From Alnus glutinosa (Eukaryota; Streptophyta; Magnoliopsida; Fagales; Betulaceae), in the NCBI RefSeq assembly GCF_958979055.1, contig NC_084898.1, positions 196,001 through 260,000 of the forward strand: a DNA stretch of 64,000 nucleotides. The letters run 5' to 3'. The number at the start of each line of letters is the position of its first letter. Position 1 is the first letter of the stretch. Below are positions 23,526-35,974 of this stretch, one piece after another. The notes below the pieces were generated by a model. It saw only the letters and a program-made list of their open reading frames with translations. It searched no databases and was not told where the DNA came from. A program made the position numbers and the translations under genes.

Positions 23526-25311
23526 ACATTTAGCATTAAACTACTATATATGACATCATGAAAACATCACACATAAAAACAATGCTATGCATACTTCTTG
23601 TTGTTCTCTGTTGGTGTTCCTATAGGGCTTAGGTCCCCCAATAACTAGTTTATGCCTCCCTGACAAATACCATGGGGCATATCTATCAGGTACCCTGGGG
23701 CTTGATTCCCTCACTTATAGTTTATCTGTTCATGTTTCATGCTCAATGTTCATGCTCAAATACTATACATTTAATTTCATGATTATGTCTTTAACACATG
23801 TTTTCTTAATAAAACAGTTCAACATGTCATTTTCTCAAACAATTTGCAAAACTTAAATTTCCAACAGCAGTAGGCATCAAATACATACATTTAATTCCCA
23901 ACCGCAACAAGCAGTCAAACATTTAAAACATAATTCAAATTATACTTCACACACATTTCAATTTGCAATAACATTATTGGCATAATTTCAACATACTCGA
24001 AACTACTCAAATCATCCAAAACATATATTTTAACATATCATCGGTTCAGTAAGAAAATCACATATTATTTCATTTTACAAATTACTTAAAACGTAATACT
24101 TTTCTCAGTGAGTAGAATACTCACCTTGGCTGCATAGGACTCATGACTCCGATATTTCCCCCATGTTCTAGTTACTAGAACTCTAGATTGGATAACAAAT
24201 TGAAGTCTCCAATCCGGACACATGCCTGCAAACATTTGCAATGTTAGACTACGCTATTGAACCTATACTCTATGACAGATAAACTACTCGCGTGCTCACA
24301 CGTCGCTTCACCAGCTTCTAAAGCTAGCTAAATATCTTAGGCTATTATTAGGTTAATCATTGGTTCTATATTCGCATTTTATTTGTTTATTAACAATAAG
24401 ATGTATTTACTATTTTCATTAGTTTATATATTATTGTTGTATCACATTATTATTGTTAACCATTTTTATAGCTGCTTGTTTATTTGCCAAGTTAACAATA
24501 TATATTTAACTCATATGTATGCATATGTATAAATACATATATACATACAATGTTTAAACATAATCCGATGATACACTAAAATACTATGTGTACATGGATA
24601 AGTGAATTAGTTACTAAGTTATCTTGTTATCATTATTAACTATTAAGCTTTATATATCAAACGCTTATTAAGCTAAACCTAGTCTCATAACACACTTAGG
24701 TATTTCATAATACATAGATAGACGCATCAATCATCTAATTACGTTACTAAATGAATCCGGGGCCTATTTATGCATTTCTATAAGCTTACTAACTTATACT
24801 TACTAACTTAGGGTTATTTGAATAATTTACAACTCTTTGACATTCTCATCATAATCGTTGTCCCCTATGATATTAATCTTAGGCTTTAGGTTTGTAACTT
24901 ATTTTGTTTCTTATCCTTTGAATACAATTACTAATATATTTAATACTTTATCTTTATTAACTTCTAATAATCCAACTAACTTTAGTTATAGAACCTAAAT
25001 GGTTTAATGGGCCATAGACTTAATAGATTATCTCAAATCATAGTAATCCATCTATCTATTCTCTTTATTTGCTATACTCTTGTTCTTAATGCTCATCTTT
25101 CTCATATTTGCCCATTGTACAATTTCTTTTCTCAACAAACCAATACTCAAACATCATTCAACTATTTAGCACTATCATTTGGCTATAGCTTAAAATCACA
25201 CCCAAGGAACACTATACCAAATCAGCCCACACATCTCCCAAGAAAAACTCCAACCAACAATTAACTCAGACACACAAACACATTACACTTAGTAGAATGT
25301 GTAATTATTGC

Positions 25312-25314
<3 letters not shown>

Positions 25315-25344
<30 letters not shown>
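25315..25344. repeat. (CT)n microsatellite
   Basis: About 15 CT units at the probable 5' end of the plus-strand LINE derivative. Confidence 0.95.
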
Positions 25345-25348
<4 letters not shown>

Positions 25349-27611
25349 CTTAGTGGCGGCGCGTGAGAGTGCGTTACGTACGTGGCTGCATTGATTCGCT
25401 TATCAGAGGCCCGGTTGCTGTACGGGGATAGATTGTTGAGCATCAGGTGTTTGTGGGTCGCGCTAGTAGCTCGCGTAGGGGTGTCTGGCAGTGGGGTTCG
25501 TTACTATGTGGCTACTTTTCATTTGAAAATGTGATCATTCTCTGGGTCGGCCGCTTGGGTTCTGGGTGTTTTTTGAGATGGAGTTAAGCTTTATCGTGGA
25601 GTCGAAGACTTTTGTCTTCTCGGTTCTGGAAGGGGCGTCGACGCTGAGGGTGGGGGAGAAGAGAAAAGGCTTCTCCGACGAAATTTTAATTAGTTCTCCT
25701 TGCTCTGAGTGGTTGGCTTCGACATTGGAGCTTCTTGTGGATTTTCCGGAAGATCAAGATTTCATCAAATCATTCAGGGAAGGTTCGAGAGTCTTGATTG
25801 CTTGAAGAGGGTGTAACCAAGCCGGCCGTTTCTTAGAGGCAGCTTCATTCGGGATGGGTGGCTGGAAAGGGTTTATTCTGATCCCTGAGGGACATGGAGG
25901 GTGGGGTTGGATCAAATTCTTCGAAGAGTTGAGGAAGACCGTTGTTTCCTTTTCTGCATCAATGGGCGGGGGGGATGGGTTCTTGCATGAGTCGGAGGAG
26001 ATTAAGGGGAAGAAAGTAGAGGCTTGGCCGGGTTTGGTTCCTTTCACAAAGGGGCCCTCCTTTGTGGAGGTGTTGAAGGCAGGCTTGGCCGCTGGCGTGA
26101 AGAAGGCGCCTTTCGTGGGGGGTCGTTTGTCCGGGAGATTGGTTACGCCAGTGTGTGAGCTTGACCTTCTTCCGGCGGTGAGGGTGATAGATGCAGATCG
26201 AAGGTCGGCGTTGGACTGTTCTACCTTGGAGTCTCCTTCGTTTGATCTGTTGGGTAAGGAACAGCCTCACCGTTCGATGGGTAAGACCTTGTTTCCACAT
26301 GCGAGTTTGAAATTTGAAATTTCAAAGTTGCGCACGTGGAGTAAGCGGGTCATAGGTTTCAACTTGGATTTGGGCCAGGCTGCAAAGATGATTCTGGGCC
26401 GACTTGCAAGAATCGGACGGAGTCGAAAGGGATTGCGTTTGGGTCGCTTCTTGCGTAAACCTAATTCCTTACGGACGTCGAGCTTCTCGTCGGAGACGAC
26501 GTTGGTGGCTTCCTCTGGGCCGTGCGATCTCAATCTGTCGAAGTCTCCCGTTGGGGTTCCCTTGTGCGAAGATCGATCTGGGGGTGGGCCGTCTCTGGTT
26601 AAGTCGATCCCTTTGTTCGTCTTCCCACCTTTGCCGACTGTGAAGACGCCGTCGCCGGCGACTTTGGTTGCTCCTCCGACATCGACTAGGCTTCTGTGTG
26701 GTGCAGAACTCTCCGTCTCTTCTGTTCCTTCACTTTCAAGGGCTTCTGAGTTGGGGAAGAAGATTCGTTTTTCCCCTTCCCCCTTGCTGCCTAGTCGACC
26801 ATTTCAGCAATACTTCAGGAGGGCTAAGGAGCTCAGGGCAGGGCGTTCAGTGGTCTGGAATGATGGGTTTCTTGCTGACTCGTTGGAAGCCTCAAAGCTG
26901 TCCGCATAACCTGTTCTTCTTAAGGTTACGGGTGGAGAGGCTCGTGCGAAAAAGAAGACATAATTTCCAGCGAAAAAGGATCTGTTTAGGAAGGGATTTC
27001 TTAATCTTCCTCCGAGTGTTCCAGTCCCTCCCGTTTTGCCGCGGGAGGTCAAGGAGGTCGGGGTGGTACGACCTTCCTCTCCTTCGAGTGGCTGCATCTC
27101 TCCTTGCTCCGTTGAGAGAAATGGATTCTTCGGTTTTGATCACAACGGGGAGATTGTAGTTTGGGAGGAGGAGGAAGATGGCTATTGGGATGGATCGACC
27201 TTGGATTGGGCATTGGAAGGGGCTTTTGGGGAGGAGGCCTTGGCAATTAGGGAAGCCATGGAAGAAGATTTTCAGCGGGAGAAGATGATTGCGCGCCAAA
27301 AGTCTAAAGGAAAAAGGGAGCTACTAAATTTGCATAGCTCCATCAATTATGGTGATGCTAAAGTTCCTTCTAGGAGTAGGAAAGGCAAGGCACACATGAT
27401 GTAGGTTTGTGTGCTTTGGTGGGTGGGTGGTGGGTTGTTTTGTTCTTAGTTGGTTTCTACTGTAGTTTGTTTTGGGGTTTTTCTTCGTTTTCGAGGGGTT
27501 CGGGTTTTGTTGGTTCTATTGGGTTTTAGTGGGTTAGCTTTGGTTGTTCCAATGTACTTAGGGGCGCCTTACGCTTTCTTTAATAAAGTATTCTTACTTA
27601 TAAAAAAAAAA
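25315..27611 (+). mobile_element. ORF1-only LINE-type retroelement, degenerate
   Basis: ORF1-like reading frames run from 25579 to 27404. The first (MELSFIVESKTFVFSVLEGA at its start) stops at about 25803, where the sister copy has Arg. A 351-codon frame (25854-26909) continues with GRFLEAASFGMGGWKGFILI and EGHGGWGWIKFFEELRK. After further shifts, the C-terminus reads QKSKGKRELLNLHSSINYGD and stops at 27404. A 3' UTR of about 195 bp follows, ending TTACGCTTTCTTTAATAAAG and then poly(A) (27602-27611). No endonuclease or reverse-transcriptase (ORF2) sequence is present. I know the ORF1 type from L1-like LINEs of woody eudicots, so this is an ORF1-only derivative. Target duplication not resolved. 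Confidence 0.65.
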
Positions 27612-28944
27612 CAATCCATCCTTAAATATCGAAACCAACTCATACACTAGATCGAATCTCATAAAACATAATCCAAAGTCAAATGAACCCAATGACAACC
27701 ATACGCAAAACAACCAACAAATCAAAGTCATGAACACAACTCCATATCGATTACAATCTTCCCCAATAATTAATAACACTACCAAATTCTGTTCCTCAAA
27801 GCCACAACTTACCAAGAAAACAACCAAGCAACAACACTTTCCAAAATCACCAATATCACATCCATATATTCAGTCATTTCCCACAGAGAATTCAATAACT
27901 ATTAACTTCCCTCCAAACAACATTCCGATCTCCAAATAAACTCCTCAAATAACAGAAATTCCTAGTATTAAAATACATATCCATTAATATCGTCAACAAT
28001 ATCCTCAAACCATTAATCTCACAACAAGACCCAAGAAAACATCATCAAAGAATAATAAACATCCAACATCACATCCTTTCGGCCAATCCACAACAAAATC
28101 ATAAACTACCGAAAATCAAAGACCCCAAGAGAACCAACCCAATCGGCCAACCCCAAAAATTACTAAAATTTGAACATCAAAGGCCAATCGGCCAGCCACA
28201 TCCTAGAACCACAACACAATCGGTTTCTACATAAAATCAATAGAAATCCAAGCAAATCAAAGACAAGGGAAGAGGATCTCACCGAAACAGGGCTGAAATC
28301 CACTGCCCTAGCTGCTGCCTCCATGCCACGACGTTGGCCCAACCACCCAGCTCCAAAACCGCTCCTCCAACGGCCAAAAATCCACTTCCTCACTCATGGG
28401 TTTTCACTCTTTCACTCAATCTCTGTATCTCTACCTCTCGGTTTGCTCTCTCCATTACAGTCTCTCAAGTGAGCGTGCGACAGGGGAGAAACGGAGGAAG
28501 GGAAAGAAAGGAATAAGGGGGAAGGCGAGCAGGGGAAGGGAAAAGAAGAGGGAGTCAGGTGCTGTGCGTGAAAGAAAAGGAAGAGAAGAGAAAGAAGAAA
28601 GAAGAGAATAAAAGGAGAGAGTGGTAGAGAGAAATGGAGAGAAATCTGGAAGAAAAGAAAAGGGGGAGAGAGGGAGTGCCACGTGTGTGTGTGTGTGTGA
28701 GTTGTTGGGAGAATATAAGGATATCTTCTCCCAGCAAACAGGGTGCTAACACGTGGCATGGGGGATTTCCTTTATTTTTAAAGCCCTTAACTTTTATAAA
28801 TCGCTACAGGACCCCATTATATTAAAATCTTGTCTTTTAACAATTAATATAAAACCCCACATTTATTCGAACTACATTTTACTAATGTGATTAACTATTT
28901 ATTCAACTAAAACTTATTATTATTATTTATTATCCTTTCCTTTT

Positions 28945-30990
28945 TTTGATAGGTAATTAAAATTTTATTAAGAAAATGAAGCGTAAAGCGCTCCTAAGTA
29001 CACAGGTGGTATACAAAGGAAAACCAAAGCTAACCCGAAAACCCATCAAACAACCCAAGCAACAGGAAAAAAAAACCGAAGGCCCCAAGAAACAAGCTAC
29101 AAAAACCCCCTAGACATACAACCCTAAATCACATGGGTGTTGCCTCTTCTACACCTAGAAGAAATATTAGAGTCGCCATAATTAACGGAGCTTTGTAAAT
29201 TCAGAAGCTCCTTCTTGCCCTTAGACTTCTGACGCTTAATCATTTCTTCCGTAATAGCCATGAACCTCTCATTATGCTCCTCAGACACGTTCCACGCATA
29301 CTCCTGGGACAACCTCTCCCAAAACCCATCAACCTTCTTCCTAACGTCTAACTCCCACTCCAACGTCAACTTCTCATCCATCTCAGCCGAAGAGAGTGAA
29401 TCTGACATCGCTACAGCTGAAAGAAGAGAACCCGATTCCCCATCTACGCCCAACAGATCCACACCCACTAAAGCCACCCTAAATTCTGACCCTAAAGAAA
29501 TTTCCAATGAAGACTCCTGCAGAATCTCTGTCGGACCCGAGCCCACATCACCGTCTGGATCAGAGTGCTGACAGCTAGACCCACCCCCGGAAGGAGACAA
29601 ACCCAACATCACCCCAGAGTCTACCGGCGAAGTTATCTCAGGCAGAGGAGGAGACGACGAGGTCTCCGGTTGAAGAAGACACCCAGGAGATCCCGACGAT
29701 GCCATACCCACACTCTAAGAGGATTCCAACTGAACGTCCACCAAGACACCAGTAGAAAGGCGATCCAAGGGAGACCCAAAAGAAATCTCCAGCGAAATCT
29801 CCGGCAGGATGCTCAACGGACGGGAAAGAATAAGTTTCGGAAAGAGTCGGGCTAAACGGAAACCCGAACGATGACCCAAACTAGTCCCAACAAAACGGGC
29901 CAAAAGTTTTCTTACAGCCCGGCCCAAAGACAAATTAGACCCAATAACCAGCTTGCTCCACGTGCAACATTTTCAAAATTTTAAAATTCAAGTTTGGATG
30001 TGCTAGACTCTTCTTACCCGGCGGACAGAAAGGCCGATCAATACCCATCAGTACAGGCTGAGGTGCTTCCAGAGAGAAACAATCCACCGCCGTTCTGAGC
30101 TCTTACTCTGCTTGCCTTACCGACGGGAGAGGGTCCAGATCACATGGCTTCGCCGAAACATGAAACAACCGGGATCGGCTACCCCTCACGATAGAGCTCA
30201 AGCCTGACCTCAAGACCTCCACAAAGGAAGGTCCCTTCCAGTAAGGAGCCAAACCCAGCTTTGGTTCTTCTTTCTTCCCCTCGTTCTTGACCAACCCAGT
30301 CGGAGGCCCAGAACTGCTATCAATTATGGCAGAAAGAAAAGTAGATGTCTTTCTCATCTCAACTGAAAATTTGATCCAACCCCACCCACCACAGCCTTCA
30401 AGGATCAAAATGAACCATTTTCGGACACCCATCTCGAAAACTGCTACCTCTAGGAAACAGCCAGCTTGGTTACTGCCTCTCCGAGTGATCACGATTTTCG
30501 ACCCTTCCCTGAAGGATTTGATGAACTCTTGATCTTCCGGGCAATCCAATAGGTTCTCCATCGTCAGTGCGAGCCACTCCGAGCACTAAGAGTTGATAAC
30601 GATCTCACCGGAAAAAGTTCTTTTCTCCCCCACCCCTCAGCCTCGACGCCCCATCCAGAATCAAGAAGACGAAAGTCTTCGACTCCACAATGAACCCTTT
30701 CTCCATCTCAGAACACCCTCAACCCATAGCACGGCCGACCCAGAGTACTCTACATGATCGCCGGCGAAGAGGAACCCACACAGAGAAACCACCGGAAGAA
30801 ACCCCTACGCGCAAACCAAGAGAAACCCAAGAAACAGAATAAATGAGACTCGCTCCCTGATTGCACGACGAGAAGAATGGAAGCAGAAAGTTCGGTACTC
30901 CTAGATTAACGCGCTCTCACGCGCCGACGTTAAAGCTAGAAGGACACACACACATGCACACACACACAGAGAGAGTACACCATTTCCTAA
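28945..30990 (-). mobile_element. ORF1-only LINE-type retroelement, degenerate, second copy
   Basis: Same family as the element at 25315-27611, opposite strand. The N-terminal part (30561-30103) has CPEDQEFIKSFREGSKIVIT, NQAGCFLEVAVFEMG and GCGGWGWIKF. The C-terminal part (29711-29124) ends RQKSKGKKELLNLQSSVNYG. The frame is broken between them. The 3' UTR (29123-28955) ends with GTGTACTTAGGAGCGCTTTACG and an A-rich tail, matching the sister's 3' end. ORF2 is absent here too. The 5' portion (30990-30880) shares GGCGCGTGAGAG with the 5' end of the other copy. Surface similarity between the copies is moderate, so they are not a recent pair. Confidence 0.65.
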
Positions 30991-33900
30991 AGACCCATTA
31001 GCAGTATTTTATTATTCTAATTCCATTATTTTATCTTAAACTCACTTTTATTCCAATCATATAAATTTGTAAACTTAGAATTTATTATAGTTCCAACTGT
31101 CTCATCTATACAATTTATTAATTGCTAAATTTTCTATTTATTTTTCTTGGTCTTTACATGTTACAAACAAGCTACCTTCATTAGAATATCCCCCTCAAGG
31201 TCTACAAAGAGTACACTATAAGTTTCTAACCATATAAGACAACATTATTAAGCTTCAGAATTTGCTCAGGCAGATACTATATTATGCATTTATAAGAACT
31301 CTCACTGCCTCCCTAAATCCTATTTTTAAAATTTACCAAATCAATACTTCACACATTCAATTTTGTATTCCCTCCATTTCACACGTCTTGCATTCCACTT
31401 CCCATCAAGTCACAAACCATGCAATGTATCAGGACCCACCTCCAAGACAAGACCCATTTGATATCAGAAGTGGGTGATGACCGAAATAGAATGGAAGGAG
31501 AAAATGGGAAGGACTCCTTTCCTCCTACTCTAATCAAAGCCGCATATAGGCATCATCAAACCAAACTTGAAGACATTCATACCAGATGTCATACTATTTA
31601 TTCTTTTTTCACTTTTTACAGAGAAGATAATCCTATATTAGACAAATGGAACAAGTAGCTCAAAAAAATTAAATAATGAAAAACTGCAATAATCTAAGGA
31701 GCTACTTACATTTGATTGACCGAAACCTAATGTGTTGCTTGAACTAATAAGTGTTGAAGTGCTCGAAAAAGTGTTTACACCAAATCCAGGGGTAGAAGAA
31801 GCACCGAGTATTCCTAGACCAAAGGGTGAACTTGGATTCTGCCCTTACGAAGTAGTAGTCTGTCCAAAAGCAGAGCCTGTCCGCCCAATTGAAGGTGCAT
31901 TAGATTGGAATTATGGGGATGACTGAGTGTTACTACCAAATCCAGCATTTGTTGCCTGAGAAGAACTGAAGAGAGGAGATGAACCAAAAATAGATGGAGA
32001 TGAACCAACACCAAATGTAGATGATGTTGATAAAGATATTGATCCAAAAAGGCCAGATAAAGTTGATGCACCGAAAGGTGAAGAATTGAATGCAGTACTT
32101 GAGGATCCAAAATTTAAACCACCAATGCTGGGAGTTTTTGGAGTAAATGGGTTAGAAGCCACTGAGGTAGAGAAAGGACTCGTAGCCGATTGAGCAAATG
32201 TTGGGGAATGAGCAAGAGAATTTGAATTTGCGGGAGACCAACTAAAGCCAATCCCACCAGCAGGCTGACCTGCACGAAGTGGGCCACCTGAAATTACAAT
32301 ATTATAAAGTGTTAGTAAATTATTGCCGGCAGCAAGACAACAAGAATTTTGAGTTTTGACACAATTTCTCAAATATACCTTTATCACCTATTTGATAGTC
32401 CTCCCATCTCAGCTCCTCATGGCTTTTATCTTTGTAGACAGGCATGGCAGATATTGACTTTAACTTCCCACCATCTGCTTCAGTTGTTGGTGTGAAGGCA
32501 GCTACTCTGCTTCCCCCACGTTGACTCCCAAAAGGTGACTGCCCAAAGCCAGTGCTGCCAAATGTTGGTGGTGTAGACTGGGCACCTGTACGACAGCTCG
32601 TAAGGAGATGGAAAAAAAAATCCAGTAATTAGCAAACAAGATACCAAGATAAAGATGTATAACCTAACAGAAGTTCCTTAACCACATAAGGATGCTTACC
32701 ACAAGAATATCCATATTCCAAATTGTATAACCAATTAAACACATTTGAAACAACTCACTATAACGATGCTTATCATAATAAAATATATATTCCAAACTGT
32801 ATAACAAATTAAACCCATTTGAAACAATTCACCAAATTGAGAACTCTGGGCTGCAAAAGGAGCACTGGTACCAAATGGGCTGCTACCAAATGCAGAAGCT
32901 GATTGGCCAAAAGCTGGAGAGGACCCAAAGCTGAAGGACGGCGTACTAGAAGCCCCAAAAGCAGGAGAACTTGCGGCACCGAATGCATAAGTGCTTGAAG
33001 AACCAAAATGCAGGAGTGCTTGATGTACCAAATGCTGGAGCAGTTGAAGTACCAAATGCTGGAGCGGTTGAAGTGCCAGATGTAGGGCTGCTTGAAGCTC
33101 CAAATGCTCCGCCAGATCCAAATACAGGAGCATTTGACACACCAAATGACGTCCCTGTATTCCCAAATGCAGGACTTGCTGTTGAACCAAAGGCAGGGGT
33201 GCTCGTACCAGCAAATGCGAGTGTGCTGGTAGCACCAAATGCGGGCATGCTGGTAGCACCAAATGCGGGCTGTTCGTAGAACCAAATGCGGGGGTGGTTG
33301 TAGCACCAAAAGCTGGGGTGCTACTTGCACCAAATGCAGACTGACTTGTTGCACCAAATGGTGTGGAGGCGCCAAATATGCTACTCCCAAATGCCGGCTG
33401 TGATTGTTGATTTGTGCTTCCAAAGGGAATTGTTTGAGTAGGAGAGGACCCAAAGCCCCCAAAAGAAGGCTTCTGACAAAAGACGGTAGATCCTGTAGAG
33501 AGAAAAAAGACATCAGTACCAAAATGTTAAAAAGAAAAAGGAAAACAAGTTGGGTAGATAAATGAGTATTTTAGCAGATAAGATATCGATATACTAAGAG
33601 ATAATACAGTAAGTTATTTTACTGTAACTAAGCAGATAAGATATCGATATACTAAAAGATAATACAGGAAGTTATTTTACTGTAACTAAGACTACATCAC
33701 CAATAGTAGAGGATGATCACTCAAGATAACTGACCGAACTCAAGGAAGACAAAACACACGGCAAGAACATCAGTCCAAGGAAAAAGAATAAGTGAGCAAC
33801 CATTTGCTCAAAAGTAAATATAATTAATATCTTCATTTTTATTTAATAATCCGTTCAAATTGTAAAGGGAAAACTAACACCTTGCCAATGAGCACAAAAA

Positions 33901-34569
33901 GAGAAACTGCAGCTGGAATAAATGCTACTTCTTCTAATTATTAAGTTTTACTATCTCGTTTATAAAATTCATTTCCCTCATTACTTCATAATCTAGTCCT
34001 CTGTTATTGAATTCCAACATAATTCCAATATATACAAGATAGAAAAACAGCCAAATAATATATAATCAATTCCATAAAGAGACATTATACCAATGAAACC
34101 AGTCAGGAAATTACAAGTTTCCACCAAGACAAACTAATTTAAAAAATCAGCCAAAAGATTTCCTGAATGACATCAACTACAAAAGCATTACCAATCAGGG
34201 CCTCAATAATAAATCCATTTCATACAGAAACAAAATTCATCATTCAGCTCAAGCATAACTTTCCATTCTCTGGATAAACAAGAGTCTGAAATGGCATTCA
34301 GAGATGACAAATGCCATTCATATACAACAGCTGAAGAATATTTCAATGCTGACACACATGATACATCCAGATCAAATGAGTAATAACCATCTTTCTCAAC
34401 AATTACATCAAAATCAAATCATTAGGTAACAGTAGGAGAAGAATGAAACAAATTGGGCAAGTCAAAAACAACGTTACACATACCACCAAATGATGATGAT
34501 GAACTACCAAATGCAGGAGTAGATGCTCCAAAAGCAGGCACTGTGCTTCCAAAAGCCGGTGATGATGAA

Positions 34570-34895
34570 TATTAACGAAACTAACGCACATGACTCACAG
34601 TGCAAGTGTGAGTCTTGTGCGGTGCAATATGTCTAGGATTCTAATGATAGGAAACCTACTCCTATCCGAAGTTCCAGCACTAAGTAGATAAGGCTGTGTT
34701 ATCTTAGAGTTCAAACTCTATGTTAGATAAGATATGGGCTAATGTCAAGAAGAGTTATAGTTCTATTGTATAGGAAGCAATCGTGTTTATCCTAGGAAGT
34801 TATGTTTATCTTCAACTCTTGTACTCTTCTAAGTATCAATGAAGGCTCACATTGATGAGCAAGGTTATACAACCAAATATATCTAAGTTATATCA
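34570..34895 (+). repeat. 5' LTR of the Copia element
   Basis: Begins TATTAACGAAACTAACGC, ends TTATATCA, and is followed immediately by the primer-binding site. Confidence 0.92.
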
Positions 34896-34933
34896 TGGTA
34901 TCAGAGCCATATCATTGACAAACGTCTTGATCT

Positions 34934-35863
34934 ATGGCCAATTCCGATTCCGAGTCTACTGCCTCCGCAACTTCGGTGGCTTCCACTGCTACTCAAAATC
35001 ACCCACCCAACCCACAGCAGCCGCAGGTTATCTTCACTCAACCCAACAAGAACCACAATCTCAACATCAAACTCTCCAAAGGCAATTTCATGGTCTGGAG
35101 GACCCAAATCCTTGCCTATATCAAAGGCCAAGACTCATATGGTTTTCTTGACGGCTCGTCACAGCCTCCTACTCAAACAATCCTGAATCCCGCTACTAAT
35201 GTTGGAGCCCCTGCAACTATCGTCAATCCCGAATTTCTTACGTGGAGTCAAAGGGACCAGATGATCCTCAGTGTCCTCATCTCCACACTCACCGAACCTT
35301 ATGTTGTTCACGCCATTGGTTGTGCTACATCCTCGGATCTATGGACCACCTTGGTCACCATGTTTGCTTCTGAAGCCTGTGCTCGAGTTATGCAAATCTA
35401 CTTCCAACTAGCGACAGTCAAGAAGGAAAATAACTCTATAATCGAGTATTTCCAAACAATCAAGAATCTTAGTGACACACTTGCAACCGCTGGTCAACCT
35501 CTCAATGACTTTGAGAGTGTCTCGTTTCTTCTCAAGGGCCTTGGATCTGAATATGATCCTTTTGTTACATCGGTCACCACCCGTGTTAATCCTCTCTCCA
35601 TTAACGAGTTATACGGCCATCTCCTTGCTCATGAGATGCATCTGGAGCAGCAAATTTCAGCCCTTGATATTCACCAACCATCTGCAAATTTCTCCCCTCG
35701 AGCTCCCATGCAAAGGGGCCGAGGACACTGTGGTCGTGGCTCATTCTCCAACAACCGTGGTCGTGGCTCCTACTTCTCTCCTGATGCAGCTTTCTCTTCC
35801 CGGCCTACATGCCAAATTTGTGGCAAACCCGGACATATTGCTCTTCGCTGCTACCATCGATAG
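34934..35863 (+). CDS. Copia Gag polyprotein fragment
   Basis: A 309-codon open frame starting MANSDSESTASATS. It shows the plant Copia gag layout: an N-terminal region with LSKGNFMVWRTQILAYIKG, a central domain containing SSDLWTTLVTMF and NNSIIEYFQTIKNLSDTL, a basic RGRG-rich stretch, and a CCHC zinc knuckle (CQICGKPGH...C). It ends at a TAG just after the knuckle. In intact Copia elements this frame continues into protease, so the stop is a decay mutation. It would bind RNA and form particles if expressed. Confidence 0.85.
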   Translation: MANSDSESTASATSVASTATQNHPPNPQQPQVIFTQPNKNHNLNIKLSKGNFMVWRTQILAYIKGQDSYGFLDGSSQPPTQTILNPATNVGAPATIVNPEFLTWSQRDQMILSVLISTLTEPYVVHAIGCATSSDLWTTLVTMFASEACARVMQIYFQLATVKKENNSIIEYFQTIKNLSDTLATAGQPLNDFESVSFLLKGLGSEYDPFVTSVTTRVNPLSINELYGHLLAHEMHLEQQISALDIHQPSANFSPRAPMQRGRGHCGRGSFSNNRGRGSYFSPDAAFSSRPTCQICGKPGHIALRCYHR

Positions 35864-35974
35864 GATCTGTCTTTCTCTGACCAGCAGCAATAGCCTTCTC
35901 CATAGGCCTACTACTCATCTCCGGTTCTGCCAGCTGAGGAAACTTGGTACCCCGATACCAGGGCTACTCATCGC

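Larger units (their letters stand above)
23526..31156 (-). mobile_element. Degenerate LTR-like repeat region, element 2, with nested LINE derivatives
   Basis: Ends next to NUP98 copy 2. On the minus strand the right end begins TGTAAAGACCAAGAAAAA, LTR-like. Organisation resembles element 1 (AT-rich flank, then a purine/pyrimidine-rich leader at 28440-28700). Two LINE-derived insertions (about 25315-27611 and 28945-30990) interrupt it. No gag or pol domain is seen. Stretches 23526-25260 and 27612-28160 contain nothing further I can support. Confidence 0.3.

Noticed and set aside
26404..27159. Overlapping open frames in alternative frames of the LINE derivative
   Set aside because: GC-rich ORF1 sequence yields long shadow frames. 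Only the frame matching the sister copy was kept.
28412..28759. 115-codon Leu/Ser/Phe-rich minus frame
   Set aside because: Product of a purine-rich (GA-rich) strand in a repeat region; low complexity.
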